Below are positions 8,696 to 17,760 of a stretch of DNA of 64,000 bases, piece by piece. The stretch comes from Gammaproteobacteria bacterium (GTDB taxonomy: Bacteria > Pseudomonadota > Gammaproteobacteria > Pseudomonadales > Porticoccaceae), in contig JADJET010000014.1 of NCBI GenBank assembly GCA_016708925.1, positions 8,900 through 72,899 on the forward strand, read 5' to 3'. Position numbers and translations under genes: made by a program. The notes beneath the pieces are model-generated. The model searched no databases, was not told the DNA's origin, and worked only from the letters and a program-made list of their open reading frames with translations. How positions within the stretch are numbered: the stretch's first letter is position 1; each line of letters starts with the position of its first letter.

Positions 8696-9189
8696 AGCGA
8701 CCTCGGCTGGTGCTGGCGGCGGCACTGTCGGCGCTGCTGTCGTGGTGGTCGCCCGGCGCGGCGGCGGTCGAGATTCACGACTTCGCTTCCGCCGCGGAGC
8801 AGGAACGCTATCGGGTGTTGATCGAAGAACTGCGCTGCCCGCAGTGCCAGAACCAGAATCTCGCCGCCTCCGATGCTCCCATTGCCGTCGATCTGCGCAC
8901 CGAGGTGCTCCGCCTGCTGCGCGAGGGCAAGAGCGATACGGAGATCATCGATTTTCTGGTGGGCCGTTACGGCGACTTCGTGCTCTACCGCCCGCGCTGG
9001 CAGCCCGCGACCTATCTGCTCTGGCTGGGCCCTGGCGCGTTGCTCATCGCTGCGGGGCTCACGGTGGTCCTGGTGGTGCGACGGCAGCGGCGCGCGCCTC
9101 CCAAGGCGGTACTGGATGGCGCGGCACGCGCGACCCTGACGCGGCTGCTGGACGAAAACGACGATAACAGCGCGGGCGACCGTCGATGA
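8692..9189 (+). CDS. ccmH: Cytochrome c maturation protein CcmH (thioredoxin-like subunit)
   Basis: Apocytochrome thioreductase subunit of the heme lyase complex. The 165-residue protein starts at a GTG (8692) that overlaps the ccmG stop. It has a signal peptide (KRPRLVLAAALSALLSWWSPGAAA), the redox motif LRCPQCQNQNL with Cys49 and Cys52, and one C-terminal membrane segment. Here ccmH and ccmI are separate genes, unlike the fused CcmH of E. coli. The end overlaps ccmI by four bases. Confidence 0.94.
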   Translation: MKRPRLVLAAALSALLSWWSPGAAAVEIHDFASAAEQERYRVLIEELRCPQCQNQNLAASDAPIAVDLRTEVLRLLREGKSDTEIIDFLVGRYGDFVLYRPRWQPATYLLWLGPGALLIAAGLTVVLVVRRQRRAPPKAVLDGAARATLTRLLDENDDNSAGDRR

Positions 9190-10409
9190 GCTGGCTGGGA
9201 TTCGGTGGCTTGCTCATCGCGGCGCTGCTGTTTGTCGCCTTGCCTTTGTGGCCGCGCAAGCCCCGGTCACATCGGACGCGCTTGGGCGTGGCCAGCAATG
9301 TCGCGGCCTTTCGCGCGCGGCGGCAGGAACTCGACGAGCAACAGGAACGTGGTGAAATCGACGCCGCGCGTCACCGCGAACTGCTGGCCGAAGCGGAACG
9401 GTTGCTGGTCGCCGATGCGGGAGTCGATTCCGGCACCAACGCGGCGCCGCAGCACGGTGGCGGGGCCTGGTTGCTGGCGCTGGCCGGGATTGTCGTGATC
9501 GGTGTGGCGGTCGCGGGCTACATGCGACTGGGGGCGGTGCCGGATCTGGCGCTGCGCGCGCTGCTGGCGCAGGACAGTGCAACACCCTCCGCGGAACTGG
9601 TGACGCGCCTCAAGACACGGCTGGTACAGCGTCCGGACAACACCTATTACCGCCTTTTCCTGGCGCGGCTGGAACTGGAGGCCGGTCACCCGGAGGCCGC
9701 GCTCGCGGCCTATCGGGAATTATTGCAGCGCGAACCCGATGCCACCCAGGTGCGCGCCGAATACGCGCAGGCACTGTTTCTGGCGGCCGGCAGCCAAATC
9801 ACCGACGGCGTGCGTGCCGAAGCCGAGCAAGTGTTGGCACGGGATCCCGGCAATCCCATTGCCCTGGGGTTGCGCGGCATCAGTGCGTTTCAGGCCGGCG
9901 ACTACCGTGCCGCCATCGCCGCCTGGGATGCCGTCATCGCCGCGGCTCCCGCCAGCGCCGAAGCCGATGCCGTGCGCGGTGCCATCGCCGCCGCGCGCGC
10001 CCGGCTGGGCGAAGCACCGCCGCCCCCGCTGGTGCGGATTGCGGTGACGCTGGGGGCCGGCGTCGCTCCCGACATTGCTCCCGATACGCCGGTATTCGTG
10101 TTCGTCCGCGAATGGCAGGGGCCGCCGATGCCGGTGGCGGCGCGGCGGCTGCGGGTTGCGGATTTGCCGGTCACGCTGGAGTTTGACGACACGGCATCAC
10201 TGACGCCGGCGCGTCCGCTGGCATCGATCGGCAAGATCGAGGTGGTGGCGCGCGTGGCCCTGGGGGGTGCGCCCACACCCAGCCCCGGCGATATCGAGGG
10301 CCGCGCGGGGCCTTTCGAGCGCGGCGCGGAAACAGTCGCGGTCGAGTTGGTGATCGACCAGGTGGTGGCTCCTCTTTCCCCTGGCGCGGCCGAATCGCCG
10401 CGACCGTGA
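9186..10409 (+). CDS. ccmI: Cytochrome c biogenesis protein CcmI (TPR)
   Basis: Apocytochrome c chaperone of the heme lyase. The 407-residue protein has two membrane segments flanking a cytoplasmic leucine-zipper-like loop (residues 1-25 and about 96-115). TPR-type helices follow (for example YRLFLARLELEAGHPEAALAA), then a periplasmic C-terminal domain with TPVFVFVREWQGPPMPVAARR, as in long CcmI proteins. It is the last gene of the ccm operon. Confidence 0.92.
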   Translation: MSWLGFGGLLIAALLFVALPLWPRKPRSHRTRLGVASNVAAFRARRQELDEQQERGEIDAARHRELLAEAERLLVADAGVDSGTNAAPQHGGGAWLLALAGIVVIGVAVAGYMRLGAVPDLALRALLAQDSATPSAELVTRLKTRLVQRPDNTYYRLFLARLELEAGHPEAALAAYRELLQREPDATQVRAEYAQALFLAAGSQITDGVRAEAEQVLARDPGNPIALGLRGISAFQAGDYRAAIAAWDAVIAAAPASAEADAVRGAIAAARARLGEAPPPPLVRIAVTLGAGVAPDIAPDTPVFVFVREWQGPPMPVAARRLRVADLPVTLEFDDTASLTPARPLASIGKIEVVARVALGGAPTPSPGDIEGRAGPFERGAETVAVELVIDQVVAPLSPGAAESPRP

Positions 10410-10481
10410 ATCCGGAACCCGGGTCGGCGGCAATCCGGTAAAATCCGCCGCCTGCACCACCCACTCACTCATGAGCCGCCA

Positions 10482-11249
10482 ATGGCCAGCACCCGCCCCG
10501 AGAGTCGCGAAGCCTACCAGCACCAGCACGATCCGGAAAAAATTGCCGCACGGCTCGAAAGCGGGCCGGAATCCATCTATCTCAAAGACTTTGTCTACGG
10601 CGCCATCGACGGCGCGGTGACCACCTTCGCCGTGGTGGCGGGGGTTGCAGGCGCCGGACTGGCGCCCGGGATCATCATCATTCTGGGTTTTGCCAATCTG
10701 CTGGCGGACGGCTTCAGCATGGCAGTCAGCAATTTCCTGGGCACGCGCGCCGAAAGCCAGTATCGCGATCAGGCGCGGCGGCGCGAACTGGATGAAGTCC
10801 ACAAGTGGCCCGAAGGTGAGCGCGAGGAAGTCAAACAAATTTACGCGCGCAAGGGCTTTGAAGGAGAGCTGCTGGAGCAAGTGGTGAATGTCCTCACCAG
10901 CGACAAGGATCGCTGGGTGGACGTGATGCTCCAGGAAGAACACGGCATGAGCCTGACCGACCATCATGCCGGGCGCGCCGGTCTCGCGACCTTCGCCGCC
11001 TTCCTGCTGGTGGGGTTGATTCCGTTGCTGCCCTATCTGCTCAACTGGACAGGTGCGACGCAGATTGCGGCGCCATTCCTGTGGAGCGCGATCATGACCA
11101 GCGTGGCTTTCTTCTGGGTGGGTGCTCTCAAGGGGCGCTTCGTGAATCAATCCTGGCTGCTGTCCGGGGGAGAAACTCTCGGCATCGGTGGCGCTGCGGC
11201 GGCGATGGCCTATGGCGTGGGCATACTGCTGAAAGATCTGGTGGGCTGA
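10482..11249 (+). CDS. VIT1/CCC1 family iron/manganese transporter
   Basis: A 255-residue membrane protein of the vacuolar iron transporter family, which moves Fe2+ or Mn2+ out of the cytoplasm. Visible are SIYLKDFVYGAIDGAVTTFAVVAG and LGFANLLADGFSMAVSNFLGT, the paired N-terminal segments with conserved Asp and Met residues. An acidic cytoplasmic metal-binding region (Glu-rich, around residues 90-150) follows, then three more membrane segments. It stands alone, 72 bp after ccmI and 135 bp before the acyl-CoA dehydrogenase array. The metal is not determined by sequence alone. Confidence 0.88.
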   Translation: MASTRPESREAYQHQHDPEKIAARLESGPESIYLKDFVYGAIDGAVTTFAVVAGVAGAGLAPGIIIILGFANLLADGFSMAVSNFLGTRAESQYRDQARRRELDEVHKWPEGEREEVKQIYARKGFEGELLEQVVNVLTSDKDRWVDVMLQEEHGMSLTDHHAGRAGLATFAAFLLVGLIPLLPYLLNWTGATQIAAPFLWSAIMTSVAFFWVGALKGRFVNQSWLLSGGETLGIGGAAAAMAYGVGILLKDLVG

Positions 11250-11384
11250 GGGCGACTACCCTGACTGTGACTTTGGAGTCAGGCATCGCCGTTGTTCGCC
11301 CGCACGCCGGCTCTTAAGGTTGGCGTCCGCCGGGAATTCAATGCCGGTTGAGTCACATCCCATAATTTTCCGCGTGAGACTGCC

Positions 11385-12548
11385 ATGAATTTCGATATCT
11401 CCGAAGAACAGAAAATGATTTATGGCTACGGCGCGGAGCTGGCCAAAACCTACGACCGCGCCTACTGGATGGAGCACGCCCGCGCCCACCGTTTTCCCGA
11501 GGCGATGTATCAGCAGATCGCCGCCGACGGCTTTCTCGGCACCATGGTGCCGGAAGCCTACGGCGGTTCCGGGCTCGGCATGACCGAGATGCTGCTGTTT
11601 CAGGAAGGCCTGGCGAATCAGGGCATTCCGCTGCTGAGTCTGGTGATCGGCGCCACCATGTCCATGGGGCCAATCGCCGAGCACGGCACCGAGCAACAAA
11701 AACAGCGCTTTTTGCCCGCCGCCTGCAAAGGCGAGCTCCGCTTCTGTTTCGCCATCACCGAGCCGGACGCCGGCACCAACACCATCCGCATCTCGACCCT
11801 GGCCAAGTCCAAAGCCGACGGACGCTTCAGCCTGTCGGGTCGCAAGACCTATATTACCGACGCGGGCGAGTCGGACTATGCGCTGGTGGTCGCGCGCACC
11901 ACGGCCCATACCGAAGTCAAACGCAAGACCGACGGTTTCACGCTGTTTCTGGTGGACCTCAGGGCAAAAGGCATCGAAATGCACCCGATCCCGGTGAGCG
12001 TGCCGCTGCCGGAAATCCAGTATCAGGTGTTCTTCGACGACGTCGATCTGGGCCCGGAAGACGTGCTGGGTGAAGTCGGCAAGGGCTTCAACATTTTGTT
12101 CGAATCCCTCAATCCCGAGCGTATTCTCGGCGGCGCCATCTGTTCCGGTGTGGGCCGCTATGCGCTGGAAAAAGCGGTGGCCTATGCCTGCGAACGCGTC
12201 GTGTTCAACGGCCCCATCGGCGCCTATCAGGCGCTGCAACACCCGCTCGCCAAAGCCAGGACCGAAATCGAGCTGGCTTCGTTGATGGCGCGCAAGGCGG
12301 CCTGGCTGTTCGATCAGGGCCTGCCCTGCGGCGCCGAGGCCAACATGGCCAAGCTCGCGGCATCCCAGGCCGGCGTCAATGCCGTGGACGCCTCGTTGCA
12401 GTGTTTTGGCGGCAACGGCTTCACCCAGGAGTACGGCATTTTCGATCTCTACCCGCTGGTGCGGCTCACCAAGACCGCGCCGGTCAATAACGAAATGATC
12501 CTGAACTACATCGCCGAGCATGTCCTCGGCCTGCCGCGATCCTATTGA
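11385..12548 (+). CDS. Acyl-CoA dehydrogenase, tandem copy 1
   Basis: FAD enzyme introducing an alpha-beta double bond into an acyl-CoA. The 387-residue protein has the N-terminal helical domain, the beta-domain motif FCFAITEPDAGTNTIRIST, and C-terminal LQCFGGNGFTQEYGIFDLYP. The usual catalytic Glu of the terminal EGT motif is absent (TKTAPVNNEM). Glu245 in LNPERIL sits where isovaleryl-CoA-type enzymes carry their base. It is the first of four close paralogues of identical length that end in GLPRSY. The substrate is unknown. Confidence 0.9.
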   Translation: MNFDISEEQKMIYGYGAELAKTYDRAYWMEHARAHRFPEAMYQQIAADGFLGTMVPEAYGGSGLGMTEMLLFQEGLANQGIPLLSLVIGATMSMGPIAEHGTEQQKQRFLPAACKGELRFCFAITEPDAGTNTIRISTLAKSKADGRFSLSGRKTYITDAGESDYALVVARTTAHTEVKRKTDGFTLFLVDLRAKGIEMHPIPVSVPLPEIQYQVFFDDVDLGPEDVLGEVGKGFNILFESLNPERILGGAICSGVGRYALEKAVAYACERVVFNGPIGAYQALQHPLAKARTEIELASLMARKAAWLFDQGLPCGAEANMAKLAASQAGVNAVDASLQCFGGNGFTQEYGIFDLYPLVRLTKTAPVNNEMILNYIAEHVLGLPRSY

Positions 12549-12575
12549 TCGCCCATCAGCAGCGGAGACGGCGTC

Positions 12576-13739
12576 ATGGATTTCATGCTTTCCGACGAAC
12601 AGAAAATGATTTTCGAATACGGCCGCAGTCTGGCCGCCGACATCGGCCGCGATTACTGGGTCGAGTGCGCGGAAAAAGGCTGCTTCCCGGACAAGATGTA
12701 TAAAAAAGTCGCGCAGGACGGCTTCGTCGGCGTCATGGTGCCGGAGGCCTACGGTGGCGCCGGACTCGGCATGACCGAGATGGCGCTGTTCAACGAAAGC
12801 CTGGCGGAGCAGGGCATGCCGCTGTTGAGCCTGGTGGTGGGCGCCACCATGGGTCTCAGCCTGATCGCGAGTTTCGGCACCGAGGCGCAGAAGAAAAAAT
12901 ATCTGCCGCCCGCCTGCGCCGGCGACACGCGCTTCTGTTTTGCGATTACCGAGCCGGATGCCGGTACCAACTCGATGCGTATTTCCACCATCGCCAAGCC
13001 GCAGCCCGACGGCAGTTTCAAGCTCACCGGCCGCAAGGTGTACATCACCGACGCGCAGGAGTCGGACTACATGGTGCTGGTGACCCGCACCACGCCGCTC
13101 GCCGATGTGAAGCGCAAGACCGATGGTTTCACGCTGTTCATCGTGGACACCAAGGCCAAGGGCATCGAGATGCACCCGATCCCGGTCAGCGTGAAAATTC
13201 CCGAGACGCAATATCAGGTTTTCTTCGACGACGTGCAGCTGACGCCGGATCAGGTGCTGGGCGAAGTGGATCGCGGCTTCGACATTCTGTTCCACACCCT
13301 GAATCCCGAGCGTATTCTGGTGGGTGCGATCTGCGCCGGCCTCGGGCGTTATGCGCTGGGGCGGGCGGTGGAATACGCCAACGAGCGCGTCGTATTCAAA
13401 GGCCCCATCGGCGCCTATCAGGCATTGCAGCATCCGCTCGCGAAAGCCAGGACCGAAATCGAACTGGCCGCGCTGATGACCTACAAGGCGGCCTGGCTGT
13501 TCGATCAGGGCCAGCCCTGCGGGCCGGAGGCCAACATGGCCAAGCTGGCCGGCTCCGAGGCCTGCATCAAGGCGGTCGATGCCTCGCTCCAGTGTTTCGG
13601 GGGCAACGGGTTCACCAAGGAATACGGCATTTTCGATCTGTTTCCCGTCGCGCGCTTGATGCGCACCATTCCCTTCAACAACGAAATGATCCACAACTAC
13701 ATCGCCGAACATGTGATGGGCCTGCCGCGTTCCTACTGA
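12576..13739 (+). CDS. Acyl-CoA dehydrogenase, tandem copy 2
   Basis: Second of the four paralogues, also 387 residues and 27 bp after copy 1, with SD AGCGGAG upstream of the ATG. It shares FCFAITEPDAGTNSMRIST, Glu245 in LNPERIL and LQCFGGNGFTKEYGIF. It is the most divergent copy at the N-terminus (YGRSLAADIGRDYWVECAEK) and at the active-site entrance (MRTIPFNNEM), so it may prefer a different chain or form mixed oligomers with its neighbours. Substrate not known. Confidence 0.9.
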   Translation: MDFMLSDEQKMIFEYGRSLAADIGRDYWVECAEKGCFPDKMYKKVAQDGFVGVMVPEAYGGAGLGMTEMALFNESLAEQGMPLLSLVVGATMGLSLIASFGTEAQKKKYLPPACAGDTRFCFAITEPDAGTNSMRISTIAKPQPDGSFKLTGRKVYITDAQESDYMVLVTRTTPLADVKRKTDGFTLFIVDTKAKGIEMHPIPVSVKIPETQYQVFFDDVQLTPDQVLGEVDRGFDILFHTLNPERILVGAICAGLGRYALGRAVEYANERVVFKGPIGAYQALQHPLAKARTEIELAALMTYKAAWLFDQGQPCGPEANMAKLAGSEACIKAVDASLQCFGGNGFTKEYGIFDLFPVARLMRTIPFNNEMIHNYIAEHVMGLPRSY

Positions 13740-13763
13740 GCGCGGTCACCAGCGGAGGACCGA

Positions 13764-14927
13764 ATGGATTTTGAACTGAGCCAGGAACAGACGATGATTT
13801 ACGAGTACGGCGCGAGTCTGGCCAAGACTTACGATCGTGCCTACTGGATGGAGCACGCCGAGCGTCGTGCGTTTCCCGAAGCCATGTACAAGCAGATCGC
13901 CGCTGACGGTTTTGTCGGCACCATCGTGCCCGAGGCCTACGGCGGCGCCGGGCTCGGCATGCTGGAGATGAATCTGTTCATGGAAGGTCTGTCCAACCAG
14001 GGTATTCCGCTGCTGAGTCTGGTGATCGGCGCCACCATGTCCCTCGGACCGATCGGCGTGCACGGTACCGAGGCGCAGAAGCAGAAATATCTGCCGGCCG
14101 CCTGCAAGGGCGATATCCGTTTCTGTTTCGCCATCACCGAGCCCGACGCCGGCACCAACACGATCCGCGCCACCACCATCGCCAAACCGGCCGCGAACGG
14201 TCGCTTCAAACTCAATGGGCGCAAGACCTACATCACCGATGGCAAGGAATCCGATTACGCCCTGGTGGTGACGCGCACCACGCCGCACACCGAAGTGAAG
14301 CGCAAAACCGATGGCTTTACGCTGTTCATCGTCGATACCAAAGCCAAGGGCATCGAGATGCACCCGATTCCGGTGAGCGTGCCGGTGCCGGAGGTGCAGT
14401 ATCAGGTATTCTTCGACGACGTCGATCTCGGTCCCGAGGACGTGCTGGGTGAAGTCGGCAAGGGTTTCGATATTTTGTTCGAGTGCCTCAATCCCGAGCG
14501 CATCCTGGTCGGCGCCATCAGTTGCGGCCTGGGTCGCTTTGCGATGGACAAGGCCGTGGCCTACGCCAATGAGCGCGTGGTATTCAACGGCCCCATCGGC
14601 GCGTACCAGGCGTTACAACACCCGCTCGCCAAGGCCAAGACCGAAATCGAACTGTCTTCGCTGATGACGCGCAAGGCCGCCTGGCTGTTCGATCAAGGCC
14701 TGCCCTGCGGCGCCGAATCCAACATGGCCAAGTATGCGGCGGCCGAAGCGTCGATCCACGCCGTGGACGCGTCCCTGCAATGTTTCGGCGGCAACGGTTT
14801 CACCAAGGAATACGGCATTTTCGATATCTATCCGCTCGCCAGGCTGTTCCGCACCGCGCCGCTCAACAGCGAGATGGTGCTGAACTATATCGGCGAACAC
14901 GTCATGGGGCTGCCGCGCTCCTACTGA
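13764..14927 (+). CDS. Acyl-CoA dehydrogenase, tandem copy 3
   Basis: Third paralogue, 387 residues, starting 24 bp after copy 2 with SD AGCGGAGGA. The flavin-domain motif FCFAITEPDAGTNTIRATT, Glu245 in LNPERIL and the C-terminal FRTAPLNSEMVLNYI are visible. It resembles copy 1 most closely at the N-terminus (YDRAYWMEHAE) and copy 4 at the C-terminus (RTAPLNSEMVLNYI), suggesting either stepwise duplication or gene conversion within the array. Confidence 0.9.
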   Translation: MDFELSQEQTMIYEYGASLAKTYDRAYWMEHAERRAFPEAMYKQIAADGFVGTIVPEAYGGAGLGMLEMNLFMEGLSNQGIPLLSLVIGATMSLGPIGVHGTEAQKQKYLPAACKGDIRFCFAITEPDAGTNTIRATTIAKPAANGRFKLNGRKTYITDGKESDYALVVTRTTPHTEVKRKTDGFTLFIVDTKAKGIEMHPIPVSVPVPEVQYQVFFDDVDLGPEDVLGEVGKGFDILFECLNPERILVGAISCGLGRFAMDKAVAYANERVVFNGPIGAYQALQHPLAKAKTEIELSSLMTRKAAWLFDQGLPCGAESNMAKYAAAEASIHAVDASLQCFGGNGFTKEYGIFDIYPLARLFRTAPLNSEMVLNYIGEHVMGLPRSY

Positions 14928-14967
14928 GCGGGCGCGTTACTCAACCATTAGCGCAACCGGAGTTGTC

Positions 14968-16131
14968 ATGGATTTTGCACTGTCTGAAGAACAGAAAATG
15001 ATTTACGAGTACGGCCAGAGCCTGGTCAAGCAGTTCGACCGCGCCTACTGGGTCGATTGCGCCGAACACAAGCGCTTCCCCACCGACATGTACAAGCAGG
15101 TGGCGGCGGACGGTTTCGTCGGCATCATGGTGCCCGAGGCCCACGGCGGCGCCGGGCTCGGCATGCTGGAAATGGTGCTGTTTCAGGAAGGTCTGTCGAA
15201 TGTCGGTATTCCGCTGCTGAGTCTGGTGGTGGGCGCCACCATGTCGCTGGCGCCCATCGGCGATCACGGCACCGACGCGCAAAAACAGAAATATCTGCCC
15301 GCTGGTTGCAAGGGCGACATCCGGTTTTGTTTCGCGATCACCGAGCCCGATGCCGGCACCAACACCATGCGCGCCACCACCATGATCAAGGACGCGGGCA
15401 ACGGTCGCTTCAAACTGAACGGCCGCAAGACCTTCATCACCGACGCGAAAGAATCCGATTACATGCTGGTGGTGACCCGCAACGTGGCCCACACCGAGGT
15501 CAAGAAAAAGACCGACGGCTTCACCATCGTGATCGTGGACACCAAGGCCAAGGGCATCGAGATGCACCCCATCGACGTCAGCATCCACATGCCCGAGGTG
15601 CAGTATCAGGTGTTCTTCGACGACGTCGACGTCGGGCCGGAAGATATTCTCGGCGAAGTCGGCAAGGGCTTCGAAATCCTGTTCGAATCCTTGAACCCCG
15701 AGCGCATCATTCTCGCCTCGGTCTGCACCGGTATGGGCCGCTACGCCCTTGAAAAAGCCGTCGCCTACGCCAACGAGCGCGTCGTGTTCAACGGTCCCAT
15801 CGGCGCCTATCAGGCGTTGCAACACCCGCTCGCCAAGGGCAAGACCGAGATCGAGCTGGCTTCGCTGATGACGCGCAAGGCCGCCTGGCTGTTCGACCGC
15901 CGCCTGCCCTGCGGCGCCGAATCCAACATGGCCAAGTACTCCGCCGCCGAAGCGGCGATCCACGCCATCGACGCCTCGTTGCAATGTTTCGGCGGCAACG
16001 GTTTCACCAAGGAGTATGGCATTTTCGACATGTATCCCATGGCGCGCCTGCTGCGCACCGCGCCGCTCAACAGCGAGATGGTGCTGAACTATATCGCCGA
16101 GCATGTGATGGGGTTGCCGCGCTCGTACTGA
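14968..16131 (+). CDS. Acyl-CoA dehydrogenase, tandem copy 4
   Basis: Fourth paralogue, 387 residues, 40 bp after copy 3. It has FCFAITEPDAGTNTMRATT, Glu245 in LNPERII and RTAPLNSEMVLNYI. It differs from the others in the beta domain (FTIVIVDTKAKG, HPIDVSIHMPEVQ) and in the FAD/CoA region around ICTG-type residues (ILASVCTGMGRYAL), so a different acyl specificity is plausible. A repeat-rich spacer follows immediately. Confidence 0.9.
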   Translation: MDFALSEEQKMIYEYGQSLVKQFDRAYWVDCAEHKRFPTDMYKQVAADGFVGIMVPEAHGGAGLGMLEMVLFQEGLSNVGIPLLSLVVGATMSLAPIGDHGTDAQKQKYLPAGCKGDIRFCFAITEPDAGTNTMRATTMIKDAGNGRFKLNGRKTFITDAKESDYMLVVTRNVAHTEVKKKTDGFTIVIVDTKAKGIEMHPIDVSIHMPEVQYQVFFDDVDVGPEDILGEVGKGFEILFESLNPERIILASVCTGMGRYALEKAVAYANERVVFNGPIGAYQALQHPLAKGKTEIELASLMTRKAAWLFDRRLPCGAESNMAKYSAAEAAIHAIDASLQCFGGNGFTKEYGIFDMYPMARLLRTAPLNSEMVLNYIAEHVMGLPRSY

Positions 16132-16261
16132 AAGCGCCCGGAATAACCACACAATCGTTGTTCCCGCCCCGGCGAAGGCGGGGACAGGGGTGACGGAGGG
16201 GAACCCGGAAGTATCAGCGCCTTCTGGATGCCCGCTTCCGCGGGCATGACGATTATTCAGT
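16132..16261. repeat. Intergenic palindromic repeat, family B
   Basis: Short inverted repeats of the 'ttcccgcc...ggcgggga' and 'gcccgcttccgcgggc' type, with the linking phrase 'ttctggatgcccgc'. The same pieces recur at 17775-18065, 31515-31625, 51976-52050 and 56245-56293. This is a REP-like, apparently non-coding family. Confidence 0.6.
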
Positions 16262-16365
16262 CGTAGGGCGGATAAGCGGAGCGCATCCGCGAGGATTGCG
16301 GCTCCGCTCTTGCCGTCCGGCGCGTGGCTTCTTTCGGTGGGTGCGCTGCGCTTACCCACCCTACG
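16262..16365. repeat. REPIN-like element, copy 1 (family A)
   Basis: A 104-bp unit bounded by inverted arms CGTAGGGCGGATAAGCG (16262-16278) and CGCTTACCCACCCTACG (16349-16365), which pair except for two positions. A second copy lies at 31396-31498 and a half copy at 56354-56400. All are followed by 'atgccttttcacaca' or a close variant. The rest of the gap to 16517 holds no recognisable gene. Confidence 0.7.
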
Positions 16366-16517
16366 ATGCCTTTTCACACAGCTTCTTCCGCGGGCTGACG
16401 GTTATTCAGAGCATCCTCAAGGGGTGGCTATCCGGGTTGCCGAGTAGCCGCCGTCGCTGCTTTTCGGCGACCTGATAGGATAGGAGCGCAGTCCGGATCA
16501 GGCCTCGGAGCGCTCCG

Positions 16518-16988
16518 ATGAATAGCGACATAACAAACCTGCGCACTACTTTGCGACGCTGGACCCTGATCCTGGGCGTCGCACAAATCACGCTGGGCTG
16601 TCTCGTCGGCCTGATTCCGCCGAGCGCGGTGCCCTGGTTTCGCGGCATCGTGATGGCCCATATCGAGTTCACCGTCAATGGCATCCTGATGGTCGCCTTC
16701 GGCTTTCTGGTCCCGGAGCTGAACCTGCGCGCTGCCGCGCTCAAAGCCTGGTTCGCTCTCCTGCAGATCGGGACCTGGAGCAACGGCGTTGCGGGTCTGG
16801 TCGGTGGGCTGCTTGGCTATGCCTCGGTACTGATGCCGACCATCGCCGCGAAATTCCCGCCGCCCGCCGGCCTCGACCACTGGGCGGTCACCGGCTTGTT
16901 GCAACTGTGCGGCGTGACCATCCTGCTGGCGCTGGGGCTTACGCTCTGGGGCCTGCTGAAACGCGAGCGGCCAATCAGCGCCGGGTAA
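16518..16988 (+). CDS. Four-helix membrane protein, hydroxylaminobenzene mutase-like (HabA)
   Basis: A 156-residue membrane protein with four hydrophobic segments. GIVMAHIEFTVNGILMVAFGFL followed by LKAWFALLQIGTWSNGVAGL resembles the MLxGHxEGxxNGxFLxxxGLxWP pattern of HabA/HabB hydroxylaminobenzene mutases, which rearrange nitroarene-derived hydroxylamines to aminophenols. Here HIEF replaces HLEG, so the enzymatic role is uncertain. It sits alone in a repeat-rich stretch, followed by a dienelactone hydrolase that would suit an aromatic-degradation context. Confidence 0.5.
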   Translation: MNSDITNLRTTLRRWTLILGVAQITLGCLVGLIPPSAVPWFRGIVMAHIEFTVNGILMVAFGFLVPELNLRAAALKAWFALLQIGTWSNGVAGLVGGLLGYASVLMPTIAAKFPPPAGLDHWAVTGLLQLCGVTILLALGLTLWGLLKRERPISAG

Positions 16989-17052
16989 GCGCGGGGCGGG
17001 AACTTCGCTACAATCCGGTGCGTTGCCCAAACAAAACATCAGGAGGTTCAAG

Positions 17053-17760
17053 ATGATTCAGAAAGCCATGGTCGATATCAAAACGTCAGATGGCGCCATG
17101 CCGGCGCACTGGATGCTGCCCGCCGGCCCCGGGCCTTTCCCCGGCGTGATCGTGCTGATGGAAGCCTTCGGTCTGGTCAAGCACATCGAAGAGGTTTCCG
17201 AGCGGCTGGCGGGCGAGGGCTACGCGGTGCTGGCGCCCGATCTCTACTACCGCCAACTGCCCGACAACAAGACCGGCTACGACGAGCTGCCCAAGGCCAT
17301 CGGCCTGATGCAGAAAGTGGATGACAAGAAATTTGTCGAGGACATGAAAGCCGCGTTCGCCTTCATGGAGCACAGCGGCAAGGTGCGCGCCGACAGGATC
17401 GGCGTCACCGGCTTCTGCATGGGTGGGCGCCTCACTTTCCTCACTGCCGCCGCGTTGCCCGATCAGGTGGCCGCCGCCGCGCCCTTCTACGGCGGCGGTA
17501 TCGCCAATCATCTCGGCCAGGCGAGCGCGATCAAGGCGCCCATGCTGTTGTTCTTCGCCGACAAGGATGGCTTCATTCCGCTGGACCAGGTCCAGGCGGT
17601 GGATGCCAAACTCAAGGAACTGGGCAAGGACTACCGCATCAAGCGTTATGCGGACGCCGATCACGGCTTCTTCTGCAACCACCGCGCGTCCTACAACGAA
17701 ACGGCGGCCAAGGATGCCTGGGGCGAGTTGAAGACTTTCCTGGCCAGCAAGCTGGCCTGA
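17053..17760 (+). CDS. Dienelactone hydrolase family protein
   Basis: Alpha/beta-hydrolase of 235 residues. Nucleophile Cys122 lies in GVTGFCMGGRL, the acid in FFADKDGF (Asp170/172) and the base is His204 in DADHGFF. Glu37 (LMEAFG) matches the conserved glutamate that orients the cysteine in dienelactone hydrolases. Cytoplasmic; expected to open lactone rings such as carboxymethylenebutenolide, though many relatives have other substrates. The ATG at 17053 is preceded by a strong AGGAGG at 17041-17046, which decides against an upstream in-frame start at 17023. Confidence 0.9.
   Translation: MIQKAMVDIKTSDGAMPAHWMLPAGPGPFPGVIVLMEAFGLVKHIEEVSERLAGEGYAVLAPDLYYRQLPDNKTGYDELPKAIGLMQKVDDKKFVEDMKAAFAFMEHSGKVRADRIGVTGFCMGGRLTFLTAAALPDQVAAAAPFYGGGIANHLGQASAIKAPMLLFFADKDGFIPLDQVQAVDAKLKELGKDYRIKRYADADHGFFCNHRASYNETAAKDAWGELKTFLASKLA

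Noticed and set aside
6107..8725. A very long open frame on the minus strand opposite ccmF and ccmG
   Set aside because: It is Gln/His/Arg-rich with no family features and mirrors well-supported genes on the plus strand; long antisense frames are expected in GC-rich DNA.
11385..16131. Recent tandem duplication or assembly duplication of one acyl-CoA dehydrogenase gene
   Set aside because: The four copies differ throughout at DNA and protein level and have different spacers, so the duplication is old and not an assembly artefact.
11256..16377. Long minus-strand frames opposite the four acyl-CoA dehydrogenases that resemble each other
   Set aside because: They repeat only because the sense genes are paralogues. 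The sense strand has clear enzyme motifs and ribosome-binding sites.
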